This document shows positions 11,652-23,960 of a stretch of DNA of 64,000 bases, piece by piece. The notes beneath the pieces are model-generated. The model had not been told where the DNA came from, did not search any database, and saw only the letters and a list, made by a program, of their open reading frames with translations. The DNA comes from Boswellia sacra. Taxonomy: Eukaryota; Streptophyta; Magnoliopsida; Sapindales; Burseraceae. The stretch is taken from contig SNVD02013683.1 of NCBI GenBank assembly GCA_013180625.2, forward strand, positions 186,001 to 250,000, read 5' to 3'. Both the position numbers and the translations under genes were made by a program. The first letter of the stretch is position 1. Every line of letters starts with the position of its first letter.

Positions 11652-14600
11652 CTAACGATGAAGTCCCCATATGGCATAAAGCTGAGGAGTGATTACGTAC
11701 TTGGCTTCAATGGTTAGAAGCCGAGAGCGAACCAAAGCAAAAATCTCGTTAATCACCTGACGATGAGTCCGATGATGCTGTTGATACACACGATCATTCC
11801 TCTCATACCACAGAAAATAAACTGTAGCAGAAAAGACCAAACATGCAAGGATATACCCAAAATTCTTCCTGCCCTGAAGATGAAAAGAAGCCCAACGAAG
11901 TAGAGAGAGCCAACCAAAAGATGGCCAAACAATGAGGGTCTTAGCTGAAATTTCCCCCCATACAGAAGACGAGAAATGACAACTAAAGAAAAGATGATCG
12001 TAAGTCTCATTTGATGAAGCACAGAGAACACAACCTGAAGAAGATAACATGCCATGACGCCGTAGCCGATCCATAGTACGAAGACGACCCAATGAGGCGA
12101 GCCAAAGAATAAAGGAGTGCCTTGGAACATGGCCAGGGAACCAGAGAAGATGATGAAAGGAGTTCACTGATCGTCTACTCCGTAACAATTCCCACGCTGA
12201 GTCAATGGAGAAAATACCAGAGGTGTAGCCCTTCCAAACAATATGGTCAGGAGTCCCTATCATAGGTCGGATGTTAACAGAGTCCCAAACCCGTCCAAGG
12301 ACCAGCCCACCATCAGGGAAAGCCCAATCCCCATTCTGAATAACAGCTGAGACCTTTGCATCTGAGGGAAGACCTGTAGATGATAGAGTCCTGAAAGAAA
12401 ACAAATCACAAAGACGTCCCTGCGGCAACCAGTAATCCTGCCAAAGTGAGGTATCATGGCCATCTCCAATACAAGAGACAAATTTACCCCTACATCAATC
12501 CCGACTGTGCAAAATCTTCCTCCAAGACCAGGAGGCTCCAGAAGTAACCTGAACCTGCCAAAAAGAGCGACCCCGAAGGAGTACCTTATGAACCCAAGAA
12601 GACCATGTGGAAGACTTGTCAGAAAGAAGTCTCCAAATATGCTTCAGAATAGCAGCATGATTCAAATCCTTCATTCGCTTAATTCCCAATCCCCCTTCCT
12701 TCAACGGATAGCACACCGAATCCCAGGCTACTTTGGCCCCAGAATGAGACAAAGAGGTCCCTTTCTAGAGGAAAGCAGCTAGAATACCCTCGATCTTCCG
12801 TACCACAGCTACCGGTAATATGAACATAGATAACCAGTAGACCTGGATGGAAAATAGTATCGATTTAATCAACTGGAGACGGCCAGCGTAAGTCAGCACA
12901 GCAGATGTCCATAACCTGACCCTCGACAGAATCCGTTCTATCAATGGAACACAATCTGAAAGGCACAATCTGGTGCTGATTAGAGGCACCTCTAAATATC
13001 AGACCGGCAAACTCCCCACTTGAAAACTCAAGATGGACTACAATACCGCTCGATCCTCATCATTGACTCCAGAAAAGAAGACATGACTCTTGGCCGAATT
13101 CGTAACTAAACCAGAGAGCTCTGCAAACTCCACAAAGCAGCACGAACCACCCTAACAGATCCCACATCTGCTCTGCAAAAAATTATCAGATCATCTGCAA
13201 AACAAAGATGAGTAAGAGAAATCTGCTGGCATCTCCAAAGGTAACGAAAACCAGGCCGCTGAGAGGCCTCCCGAAGAATACCACTCAAACCCTCCATGGC
13301 TAACACAAAAAGGTATAGTGACAATGGATCACCCTGTCGAACACCTCTAGAGGTGGGAAAGAAACCATGAAGCTCTCCATTTAAAGCAACCGAGAAATAT
13401 ACAGAAGACATGCAGGTCGCAATCCATCGAACCATACACTCTAGAATACCAATCGTCCCTAACCCCAAAAGGATGAAATCCCAACTGACAGTATCAAAAG
13501 CTTTGCGAAAATCCACCTTTAAAGTGCACCAAAGAGGCGAATGCCCAAGATGGTAATTATGCATGAGCTCTTGAGTCAATAGAATGGCATCAGAGATCCT
13601 CCGACCTGGGACAAAAGTAGACTGTGAACTCCCAATTACATCAGGTAAGAGTGCTTTAAACCGATTCACAATCACTTTGGAGATGCACTTGTAAAGTAAA
13701 TTACAACAAGAGATTGATCGAAAATCACTCATAGCTCTCGGAGACTCAACCTTAGGGACCAAGGCAATCCTAGTGGGATTAACATACTTCGGCATCCGGC
13801 AAGTCGCGAAGAAGTAGTGCACAACAGCCTTAAACTCCACACTAATAATATCCCAAGCGCTTTTGAAGAACATAGAGGTATACCTATCCGGTCCTGGAGC
13901 TTTATCATCAGGAATCGAAAATAAAGATGACCTGATCTCATCATCAGTAATAGGGCACACCAAAGAAGGCAGCATCTCCTCAGAAACTTTTCCAGAGAAA
14001 AATTGAGAAGCATCTACAAGAGAAGGGCGAGAAGGAGCTGTAAGCAATTTCTGAAAATACCTCACAGCTAGATGACCTAAGTCACCTGGATCTGTAACAA
14101 TGGTACTATCCTCATCCTCAAGCTGATGAACCCGATTCCTGACTTGTCTATGGATCAGAGACTTGTGAAAGAACTTGGTATTTTGATCCCCCAAAGAGAG
14201 CCATTGGATCTTTGATCTCTGTCGAAAGAAAGCCTCTTCATCCCTACACAACTAGGAATACTGCTTAGCAAAATTCCTTTAAGCCAAAATACAATCTGGG
14301 GAATAAGGGTTCTCATCCAGAATAGCCTGAGCTGCGACCCACTGAGCTTTAGCCTTAATGACCCTACTAGAGATGTGACTAGAAGCCTTGGCATGCAAAG
14401 TCTTAAACTCACGTTTCAACAAACCCAATTTCTGCATGATTCAAAATATAGGATCCCCGTCCACAGGCATAGACCACACTCTCTGAACAATCTCCAAGAA
14501 ATCTTCTTGGTCAGCCCAAAAGTTCAAAAATCTAAAAGGACTGGAGGTCTGCCTACGTTGATCTCCAAACCTGATGACCATAGCACTGTGATCAGAAGCA

Positions 14601-15268
14601 TCCCGTAGAAGAATCTCAGAAGCTGTGTTTGGCCAAGTTAAGAACCATGAAGTGCTGCCAAAACTCCAATCAAGAGTCCGAAGAATAGTACGCTCTCTCT
14701 ACTGCCCATTATGCTAGGTATACCGGAGCCCAAAAGATGGTACCCTGATCAACGCTGCATCATAAACACACTGACCAAACTCATCCATATAACCATGCCA
14801 AGCCTGATCCCCTCCAACTCTATCCGAAGAGCGTAAAATCGCATTGAAATCACCCAATGCCAACCAAGGTAAGTCACCAAAATCCATGGACTGAACTCTG
14901 ATAAAGTCCCATAACTGTCGTCGAACACCTGGATCGTTAGAGCCATAAACAAAGATCAAACCGAAAGAAACCCCATCTGATAATCTGGTAGCCTGACAAA
15001 CGATCCACTGTGGAGAAGACTGTAAACTAATCCAACTGTACAAAGTAGGATCCCAACACACCAACACTCTACAAGTAATTGACTAAGTGGCATTGGAAAA
15101 GAACTTCTAAGAAGGACAAATATCTAAAACAACTGAAGCATGGTGTCGCTGATCAACCTTAGTCTCTAAGAGACCAATCAAACCTAAAAAATACTTAGAA
15201 ATCCAGTTTCTAACTGCCCGCTACGTAGAGAAGCCATTAAGGCCTCTAATGTTCCAACTTCCTATCAT
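11652..15268 (-). pseudogene. LINE ORF2 remnant (endonuclease / reverse transcriptase)
   Basis: The start near 15268 reads MIGSWNIRGLNG, the N-terminal endonuclease signature. Further on are LALGDFNAIL (GDFN), a DHSAMVIRFG motif in the catalytic SDH position, the reverse transcriptase stretch with GRRISDAILLTQEL, and the active-site motif CFADDLIIF. The final segment (12428-11652) has WLASLGRLRTMDRL and a CVLC-x-H-x-FFSCHF zinc-binding module (zf-RVT type). Stop codons interrupt it soon after the start (FST*), near 15070 and near 14250, and the 3' half is split among frames at 13106-14251, 12765-12989, 12495-12752 and 11652-12428. It cannot make a working polyprotein. Confidence 0.88.
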
Positions 15269-15285
15269 AGGAAACTGGAAAAATC

Positions 15286-16026
15286 TCAGACCTCAATAAA
15301 TAAATCATCGGAGCGTAAGGCCCCTCTACATCCATTGCCACTCTTTTTACTCTGAACCTTTTTACCCTGACCAGCAGGACGGATAGGAACAGTGGTAGGT
15401 GGTTGACTGTCCAAAGGTGCCACAGTGGATTTTGGAGAATCTGGGGCAATAAACCTCTCTGGAGGATCAATCCCTGAAGAATCAGGCAAAGCAGCTATAG
15501 GGCTAAAAGAGCACTTCAAAATCTGATCCTGTTGTGCTTCAATAGGAGATAGTGAATCAGAATCAGAATCCGAACCATTGGCTGTAACCTTACCTAACTT
15601 ATTAAAGATCATATCAATCGAATCTGTCTCTGTAGTCGCTGCATCTGAAGTTAGTAGAGCAAGAGGTCCAGCTGGTATGGAATCAGTAGCAATACCTTTA
15701 CCCTTATCTCGTATAACTGGAGTTACATCAGCAACAATAATCAGATCCTGACTAGTCTCAATATGAACTGCTGCTGCAACAGTAGTGTCAGCAGTGGTCC
15801 CCTTATCTCGCAAGACAGGGGCTGTATTAGTAACTAGCGCCTCGACCTCTGTAGGAGCAGAAGACACAATAGGCACAGGACAGGTATGCCCAAATAAACA
15901 ACACTTAGAACAGTGTTTCGGTTTCCATTCATATTTCACTCTAATCTTGATAGGCTCAGAGGATAGCTTACACCGAACCTCAAAGTCCTGCACTGGAGAA
16001 TTAATCCAATTACTAAAATTTGGCAT
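15286..16026 (-). pseudogene. LINE ORF1-like (gag-like) protein, N-terminally truncated
   Basis: 246 codons starting MPNFSNWINSPVQDF. The YEWKPKHCSKCCLFGHTC segment is the zinc knuckle normally found after a DUF4283-type domain in plant L1 ORF1 proteins. The rest is a low-complexity linker rich in Ser, Thr, Pro and Ala with a basic C-terminus. A stop codon lies just upstream in frame (16036-16038), where the element appears truncated, so the annotated Met is only the first available one. Confidence 0.75.
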
Positions 16027-16095
16027 ATTATTTGTTCATTTTATTTTAATATCTGTCAGATAGAGTGAGACTATATATACCTAAGAATCCGATAT

Positions 16096-16969
16096 ATAGG
16101 ATGACAAAATGTAGGTGCAGGTGCGGATTTTGCATTTCTGCACCCAAACCGGATGATGTGGCATCCTCCTTGACCATCAGATTTTCCCTAGATTTTTTTT
16201 TATGCGGTGCAGGTTCAGTTTTTCCCAGATATGTAATTTCCCCCCACCCCCTACAACCCACGCCCCCTCTTCCCCCAGATTTTCCTGGTTTGTGAATGAT
16301 TTTTCTTGTCGGGTTGAACAAATTTTCTTTGAATCTTTTCTTGGGTTGAACGATTTAATGCAGGTTTCAAGTCTAGCCTCTTCAAGGTTCTTTGAATTTG
16401 TTATGGGCCCTTTTAAGATTATATTACAAAACCTCTCTTGTTTAATAAATGTGATGATGTTAGATATTAATTTTAAATTATTGTCAGAAAATTGATTTCA
16501 ATTTATTTACTTATTTTTTTACTAGCAGAACCACAAATCAATAGTGATTTTAATGGTAGTTAGATCTCTCTGTCTCAACCATAATAATATTTTTTAATAC
16601 TATTAAAATGATAGGGACTCTCAAAATATTATTAATGGCCATGTAATTGGGCTTGGCAGTTTGGTTTTTAGCTTTCAAAAATAATTAAACATATTTTTTT
16701 TAACATTTTAAGTTTTTTAACACATGAATAATAGTATTACAATACATTATATATATAATTTTAATTTTTTAAAATATATAATATTTTGTCTGGTGCGGGT
16801 GTGGGGCAGGGAGGGTATATACCTCATCCGGACTGCATTCAGATATAAATCTACAACATTGCATTTGTCCTTGCACTTCAATCCCACAAATCCAGGGAAA
16901 GTTACTCCCGAAAAATCCAGGTAAAAACTGGGTACCAGTACAACCCGGTTTTTTTTTTGCCATCCCTAA
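16096..16969. mobile_element. hAT-type element, TAGGGATGGCAA-end family
   Basis: It begins ATAGGATGACAAAATG and ends TTTGCCATCCCTAA. The flanking 8-mers TCCGATAT (16088-16095) and TCCCATAT (16970-16977) differ at one position, consistent with an older hAT target duplication. The 874-base interior has no transposase. It lies beside the truncated 5' end of the LINE. Confidence 0.68.
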
Positions 16970-16977
16970 TCCCATAT

Positions 16978-17942
16978 ATACTATAAACATCTCAATTTTA
17001 AGAAATTTTTATATAACTAAATTACTATTATATACATAATTAAGTATCATAATTATTAATTAAGTCTCAATCTAGATATTTACGCAAACTAACCTCATAT
17101 ATTCATCCTTATTGTCCCGCATTGATTATTATTATTATTATTTTCTTATTCTTCAAGTAATCAAATTGGAATATAACTAAAATAACCTAAAAAGGAGAAA
17201 ACTAGAATTGAAACACTAGTAACAATGGTACATAAATCATATGAAAACAAAAGCATAAAGGATGGCTATTTGGGTTGAGTACGATCCTCCTACTGTTGTG
17301 CTTTTTCTTTGGCTTTATATTCTTTTATGGCTATAAACAAAGGTAGATAATTTGTAGAAGAGAATTGATAGAGAGAGATTAGTTTTATCCAAAATAATAA
17401 TAATAATAACAATAATAATAATAATTAGAAGAGTCTCCCTTGGCTTGGGTAATAAACAAGTTAATAAGCTTTGGTATATGTGTTTACTTTTAAATATGTT
17501 TTCATAATAATATTATTTTTTTATTAAAATCAACTAGTCAAGAGATATATGGTACTTGAAGGGGGTGTCTAGAGTAGGTTTTATTTTTTATTTTTAACGT
17601 AAATGAGAGGCGTTTATACAAATGGGAAAATATTTATTTAGGACACATATACTAAGGTGATAAGCCTAATTATTAATATTTAGAATAGTGAATTTTGTAT
17701 ATAAACTTATGTATATAAACTGATATTGCATCACTCATTTGTTCACACATTATCGATCTTCATTAAATAAATTGATTTTGTATATTCACTATTGTAAACA
17801 AGAGTTTGTATATAAAGTTTGTAAAACTAGTATTATTCTAATATTTAATCATATATTGAAGGAAATTAATTTTTAGTTTTGTTTTTTGTTCTTAATTTTC
17901 TCAATCACTCGTGAACTTGTGTCATCTCGTTAGAAATGGTCA
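16978..17942. other. AT-rich spacer with trinucleotide repeats, no gene seen
   Basis: Contains (ATT)n near 17123-17143 and an imperfect (AAT)n at about 17393-17434. No coding region or element boundary is evident. Confidence 0.6.
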
Positions 17943-17945
17943 TGA

Positions 17946-18163
17946 GTAATGCTAGACTTACAACCTTCATACAACCCAAATTCTATAATATGAAGTGATA
18001 GTCTACATAGTAAAAATTAACTGAAGAAGAAAAAACAAAAAAGAAATTCACCTAAGGAGGAAAAACAAAAAAAGAACTAAAGAAGTTACATCTCCAATAG
18101 TATAAATTGTCTATGTCATGTTATAAAGTTTAAATTATAAGAATGTTGTAAGTCTAGTATTAC
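17946..18163. mobile_element. MITE with GTAATGCTAGACTTAC termini
   Basis: Left end GTAATGCTAGACTTACAAC and right end GTTGTAAGTCTAGTATTAC are near-perfect inverted repeats. TGA flanks both ends (17943-17945 and 18164-18166), compatible with a 3-bp target duplication of the PIF/Harbinger type. A diverged relative with a shared GTGATAGTCTA word and similar ends lies at about 45572-45749. Superfamily assignment is tentative. Confidence 0.6.
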
Positions 18164-18449
18164 TGAATGGTTGAGTTGTTTTTTTTAATAATTTTTTTAA
18201 CCAAAATCTATAATTGTGTGCCATCGTCTTATTAGACAGGCTTACTATTATGAGATGGTATGTTGTCATATTTAAGCCTTTCCCTAGGGAACGGGGCGTT
18301 AAGGTATCTTTTTAAGGTTCATAAAGTTCCATCCTTTCAACAGAGAGTTTGACATGAAGCGGAGGTACCAACTTAGCTTGCTGAGCTGGTCTATCCCTCC
18401 AATGAATAATTGACATGTAATTCACTGCAAAACATATTTTATTTGAGAG

Positions 18450-19089
18450 CATAGGCAGACCCATGCTTGGACCGGGGGGCCTGGGCCCCCACTGAAAATT
18501 TGAAAATTCATTATACTCCTTAAGTTTCAATACTCAAAAGTATACCCTTATATAAAAATTACTTGATTTTAACAAATATATCTTCATTTAAAGATTACTT
18601 GATTTTAACAAATATACATTCATTTAAAGATTACCTGATTTTAACAAATATATCTCCTACCTTTATGTTTACCCTTAACTTTAAGTGTTGTTTTTAGGTG
18701 AGTCCATTTGTGTACCTTCATTTTATGTTATTATATGATTGAAATTTTATATATATTTATTCATATAATTTATTTGGAAGACATTTAGAATCTATATAAT
18801 CATAATAGATTTGAAAATATATCAATCTATATTTTTATAAATGTTCTTTGAACTCAATTCATCATCAGTATATTAGATTACATAGAATCTTAAAATTTAG
18901 ATAAGTAAATAGTATAAAAAAATTCTCTAGGTATAAAATATCAAAATCTAAATATTAAATACATTTAGCTTTCATATAAATTTTTAAAACAATATTATTC
19001 AAAACAGATTAATTTAATTAAAATAAAAACTTTAAAACTTATATATATGTTAGAAAATTTTTCGAACTATAATATTATAACTTCAGTCT

Positions 19090-19122
<33 letters not shown>

Positions 19123-19271
19123 ATAAAAAAGAAATAATTATCTTATTTTTAATTTATCTAACGGTTATTTTAAATATAATTAAATCTTAATGATTATATT
19201 TAGTTATATATTTATTTAAATTCTAAGTAACGTGGTGCTTCCTCTAAAGAAAATTTTTGGGTCCGCCACTG
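18450..19271. mobile_element. hAT element with CAGTGGCGGACCC-type ends at the M2/M1 junction
   Basis: TTTGAGAG flanks both sides exactly (18442-18449 and 19272-19279), an 8-bp hAT duplication. Ends are CATAGGCAGACCCATGC and GGGTCCGCCACTG. The duplicated octamer spans the last three bases of the M2 flank and the first five of M1, so this hAT landed on the junction after M1 inserted. A (TA)n tract lies at 19091-19110. There is no coding capacity. Confidence 0.82.
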
Positions 19272-20288
19272 TTTGAGAGAGTCCGTCCTATAGCGGAGGT
19301 AACAACCTAACTTGCTGAGCTAATACATCCCTCAAACGAACAATTCACATGTAATCCACTCTAAAACATATTTTATTTTGCTTTTCATTTCCGGCTCATG
19401 ATTCCCACAAACATCAAGTTTTCAACTTTTTATTGAACAAAATGAATCTTCTCTTTTCACATATTTTAACAAAACTTAAAAAGAAATTTTCAGAACTTCT
19501 TTTCAATTATTTTCATCAACTTTTTTTTTTCTTCCACTCCTTTGTTTCTTTTGTGATGAGCTTGTGGGCAAAAACTATGAGATGCTGTAATGGAAGTGGC
19601 TATGGCAGCTGGGTTGACCGCGAGAGAGAGGGGTGATTTGCAATGTAAACGCACCTCTCCATGCATAGTGCCACTCTACATGCTGCCTGTAAGCTGCACT
19701 GCTCTAACTGCTGATATTGACTAGTGTAAATGAGATGGACATGAATGAAATGTTTTTGATGTTTTGCAATGTCGACAGGGGCCGTTTGTTGTGATTCTTG
19801 ACGTCAATTTTTAAGGATCCTAAACCCTTAAAAAAATAAAAATGGACCAGACGGCGTTTTTGGTGATTTGTAGTGTAAATGCTTGAAATTTTCTCTCGCT
19901 CAAAATGTGAAACTTATGGCTTAGCATCCATCTCTTCAGCCGGTGTTCCTTCTGGAATCTTTCGATCAGTTGCAGATCGAAAGATTTGGAATTCGATGTC
20001 ATTGTTTATGCAGCAAATTGCGGGGGAGTAGATGGCTTGTGTAGGTTTCGAAGACGACGCTAGGAGATGTGTGGAAGCCAGATTCTGGGTTTTTGATTTT
20101 TGAAATTTTGTAGGTTTCTGGGTTTAAAATTTTTAAGGGTTCGAAATTTTTATGACAGTTGTTTCTTTTAATAAAATGGAATTTTTTTGTATTTTGTGTG
20201 ACTGGAATTTCGATTTGATTGCTATAGCAAAGGCAAACTTTGCGATGATTTTGGTGATGCAATTTGGATTCCTTTATATAAATATATA

Positions 20289-21239
20289 GGGCAATTAAAA
20301 AAATGGACACAATTAGGGGCCTTTAATGAAATTTGGATACATCTTGAAAAAATTTTCATGCCATAGACACTTTCTTGACAAAAAGACTCAAATACCACTT
20401 GAAATTTAATTTATTCCTAAACTCTTTATTTCTCTCTTTCCTTCACTTACCTCTTCCTATTTCCATAACCGTGTCCTATTTTCATAACCGTCTGTTATTG
20501 TCCAGCTTTCAATACCCCTCGACACTGTCGAAAACGCAGTCTGAAACGTAGCAAGAGGAACGAGAAACTTATTCTGTGTTTGCCAATTTGGGATAGATTT
20601 TAGGGATTTTGAATTTGAGGATTTGAGTTTGGGTTTGTATTTTGTATTTTTTCTGTGTTTGTAGGGCTAAATGAAGTATTATTTGGTTGATTTTTTGGTT
20701 TGATGTGTATGAAAATGGTAAATATCGACGCGTTTCGTCGTGATGAAGAAGACACTGGATGTGTCAAGTCCTGTCGGATGCTTCAACCGACACTCGACAT
20801 CATCATCTGTGTTCACTCGACACTAGACATAACGTGTCGAGTGAACACTGACGATGATGTCAAGTATCGGTTGAAACATCTGACATGACTCGACAGGTGG
20901 AGTGTCCTCTTCGTCACGATGAAACGCGTCTTTTTTTTAAGTTTGAATTTCAAAGGACATTTTAGTCATTTTTTTAAAGAAAGTGTCTATGGCTCATACA
21001 CTTTTGCAGTAACCCTCATACGTTCAGTTGTTGAAGATTGTTTCGGACAGTGATGTGTATGAAGGAGTAACTGGTTTCTTTGTTTTATTTACTTCTTTTT
21101 TTTTTCTAAATTCAATTATATAATGGTAAGGGTAGTTGAGTCTTTTTGTCAAGAAAGTGTCTATGGCATGAAAATTTTTCAGGATGTGTCCAAATTTCAT
21201 CAAGGATCTCAAATTGTGTCCATTTTTTCAATTTTTCCT
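20289..21239. mobile_element. Foldback Mutator-like MITE with internal 204-bp palindrome
   Basis: Terminal inverted repeats of about 110 bp start GGGCAATTAAAAAAATGG on the left and AGGAAAAATTGAAAAAATGG reading inward from the right. Both contain CATGCCATAGACACTTTC. Flanks are AAATATATA (20280-20288) and AATTATATA (21240-21248), a 9-bp duplication with one mismatch. M2 holds the unoccupied paralogous site near 28340-28360. The centre (20727-20930) is a long imperfect inverted repeat. The 62-codon open frame inside (20700-20888) is part of the palindrome and not a credible gene. Confidence 0.75.
20727..20930. repeat. Long inverted repeat (hairpin) inside the foldback MITE
   Basis: Arms of about 95 bp run inward from GACGCGTTTCGTCGTGATG and its near-complement CACGATGAAACGCGTC to a short loop at about 20825-20833. 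The inner arms GTGTTCACTCGACAC and GTGTCGAGTGAACAC are perfectly complementary. Repeated words of the CGACACT / TGTCGAG type occur in both arms. A transcript would fold into a long stem. Confidence 0.82.
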
Positions 21240-21732
21240 AATTATATAAACTAGAATTTGGATTCCTTTAGTTGTCATGACACATGCGCTACCCACTTGT
21301 TTCTCACGCGCGAGCGAAACAAAATTGTGGCAGTCACCGCTCATGCCACTGGAATCTACCCTTTCTGATTTAAAACACTTTAACAAGCACTACCATCATT
21401 TGACAACCCATTTCATACAAATACATATCCAAAATCAACCATCCCCTCTTTTCTCTCCACTAGGCATATCCACAGGCCTTTTTCTCTCTTCTTCCGATCC
21501 TCACTCACTTTCCTCTTCATCTGAATAAATTTTCCCTTCTATTATTCAATCCAACAGATTAAGTTCAAAAAATTAGAAAAGTAGTTAGATAAAACTCCCT
21601 AGTTTAGAGAAAATAGATAGAGAAGTTGACGATCTAAATAAAATGAAGAGGAAAGAATTGAGGGGAGAAGTTAGATTTTATCTCCATTCAACATTCATCA
21701 ACTTTGATGAACATCAAAAACACTATGACTTC

Positions 21733-23684
21733 TGTGAACGGAGCTTTCATCCCGCTGAGTGTTTGCACCACGACACTGTGTCAAAGCCTCTTTCGAGACT
21801 TAAAGGAACACAAATGAGCCATTGGCACGTCTGGAGAAACAGAGTCGCCACCCAATTATTCAATTGGGAATGAATAGGGGCAATCCGATCCCTCGCTTCG
21901 GGACCTAAACTACCCTTATCCCTTAAGAGATGGGTTCAGAAAGTTAGGTACGAGTCATTCGACCTGCCTGGATCAATACTAGGCCTCCACTGGGGTATAC
22001 CAAATAAGAATACCTCATATTGATATATAGTCCACTTAAATGGTTCATTTTATGTACACATTTTCATTTATCTTTTTTAAGCAAATAAGGTGATTATTCA
22101 ATCAAAGTATATATATATTCGTACATAGAAAGAAGGAGGATAATAGATTATATTGCCTTCAAACATGGGGGGAATGAAAGATGATTACAATAGTTGTTAT
22201 TCAACAATAAAGTAAATTCTACTATTAACACTTCAAATATTCCAATCATATAAATCAAACATTTGAAGAGAATATTCATGCATATAAGCATACAATATCA
22301 ATATTCAAGTCGAAACTCGATAAATAGTGAATTTTTCACCACCATATGTGAGTCTATTTAATCCTTATCAAGCCTCTTCAAGCATTCATTCATACATATA
22401 TTCATTCAATTATTCATTCTAAGTGATGGTCTCTTACCATCAATGTGAGTCCACCATTATTTCATGGCATCATCCTAATCATATTTCTAATCATGGTATA
22501 TGCATACTTCATAAATTAAGCAAACAAAGCCATAATCTAGAGTCATGACACTTCTACCTAGATTTGATAATTCTATCATAGCATTCTAGCCTATTGTTAT
22601 TCTAGCATAGTTCATATTAATTCATAACTTCATGGCATTTCTAGCCTAAACATGGTTATCATGGTATCTTCTAACCTAAGTCAAACAATCGAAATTAAAT
22701 AAGGTTATTCTAGCCAAATCCAAACATTCAATGGCAATTTGATAGTTCTTGCCTATTCTATGCTATTTTCTAGCATGCTTCAAAATAATTGTAAGTTCTC
22801 CTAACATGATTCTAATCATATGCTTATAAACATGATTCTAAAACATTCGCAAAGAAAATAAATTCTTAAACTTGATTCTAATAAAGAAAAGAAAACGGAT
22901 TTACCTTGACATGCATTTCCACCTTACAAAACAAATAAAGGATTAAACAATTTTATAAAATCATAATCATACTTTTAAACATCAAAATAGATCATAAACA
23001 TGCTAATACTAAGCATAAATAACCCTAAACATGTTTAATTCTAAGAAAGAAAAATAAATAAGAGAATAGGAGGGAGAAAAGAAAACTACACTCAAGACGT
23101 GCCCTTTCCGGGTTTAAAGCAATATAAAACACTAAAAAAATATTAGTCTAGAAAGGACTCCTTGAAATTCTCACAAATGTGTCTTAGAGGGAAGGAGAGA
23201 GAAGATTTCTAGATGTCTTCAGAAGTGTGCCCAAGGTGTTCTAATATAGGTTTTCATTAGAGTGAAAAAAGTGATAAAAAACCAATGTGGGATTCAAATG
23301 AACAGTATTGGTGAATAGTACCTGGATGAACAGTATCGTCGGTTGTTTGGCAACCGACCCTTCCTATTTTATAATTTTTCAATGCAGTCCCTTCTGACCT
23401 TTTTCTATTCAATCGCTCATAACTTTTTGAGTTCAACTCTGATTCATGATCTGTAAATTTCTATGAAAACTAGACATCCGCAGCTTTACAAGGGTATATG
23501 ATTAATCAATAGAATAATTCTAGATTAATTTTTGTGATTTTTTGAAGTCATATGTCAATTTTTGAGACCTTTCATCAATTCCTTCTCACCTTTCATTTCT
23601 TAGCTTCCAAGGGTATTTTGGTCAATTTATTGCTCGGCATTCATCTTTATTTCATCATCAAGCCTCAAAAATTTAGTGTCTACA
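21733..23684 (+). mobile_element. Probable solo LTR (~1.95 kb) inserted in M1
   Basis: The insertion is defined by comparison with M2, which is uninterrupted at the same point (27860-27870 on the opposite strand). It begins TGTGAACGGAG and ends GTGTCTACA, the TG...CA signature of an LTR. Flanks are ACTTC (21728-21732) and GCTTT (23685-23689), a weak 5-bp match with two mismatches. No internal coding region is present, hence solo LTR. Family and orientation are uncertain. Confidence 0.55.
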
Positions 23685-23960
23685 GCTTTCGTCTTAAGCC
23701 TCGATACAATAATAGTTGCATTTCAACAACATTCAAATAGTAGAAATACATTTAATAATTTCATTCAAGTAACACGCTAATAACTAAACATTGTAAAGAC
23801 AATTACAAAAATTTCTTAAATAAAAAATCAATGATGAATCTTTGTTTCATAAAAATCATGGTAAGCCATATCTTCCAATGATTCTGGTTCATGTGTACCA
23901 TTTCAAAAATTTAAGGATGTTATAGCTTCAAGAATCTCAGCAAGCGGCCCCTGTCAACAC

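Larger units (their letters stand above)
11340..16045 (-). mobile_element. L1-type LINE retrotransposon, decayed and 5'-truncated
   Basis: Read on the minus strand, the element has an ORF1-like zinc-knuckle protein (16026-15286), an ORF2 remnant with endonuclease, reverse transcriptase and C-terminal zinc-binding region (15268-11652), about 300 bases of 3' UTR and a terminal poly(A), seen as a T-run at about 11341-11352 on the plus strand. Several in-frame stops and frame changes break ORF2. ORF1 begins just before the zinc knuckle and lacks its usual N-terminal domain, so the 5' end is truncated near 16045. I could not find a convincing target-site duplication. The plant L1 assignment is secure; the exact 5' boundary is not. 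Confidence 0.9.

Noticed and set aside
12456..12782. Plus-strand open frames across the LINE (also 14375-14608 and 15785-16063)
   Set aside because: They are antisense shadows of the minus-strand ORF2 and ORF1 remnants, which carry the recognisable motifs.
21277..21528. 83-codon frame conserved with 28061-28246
   Set aside because: Both frames lie at the same place in sibling Mutator-like elements, so conservation reflects element relatedness. No protein family is recognisable.
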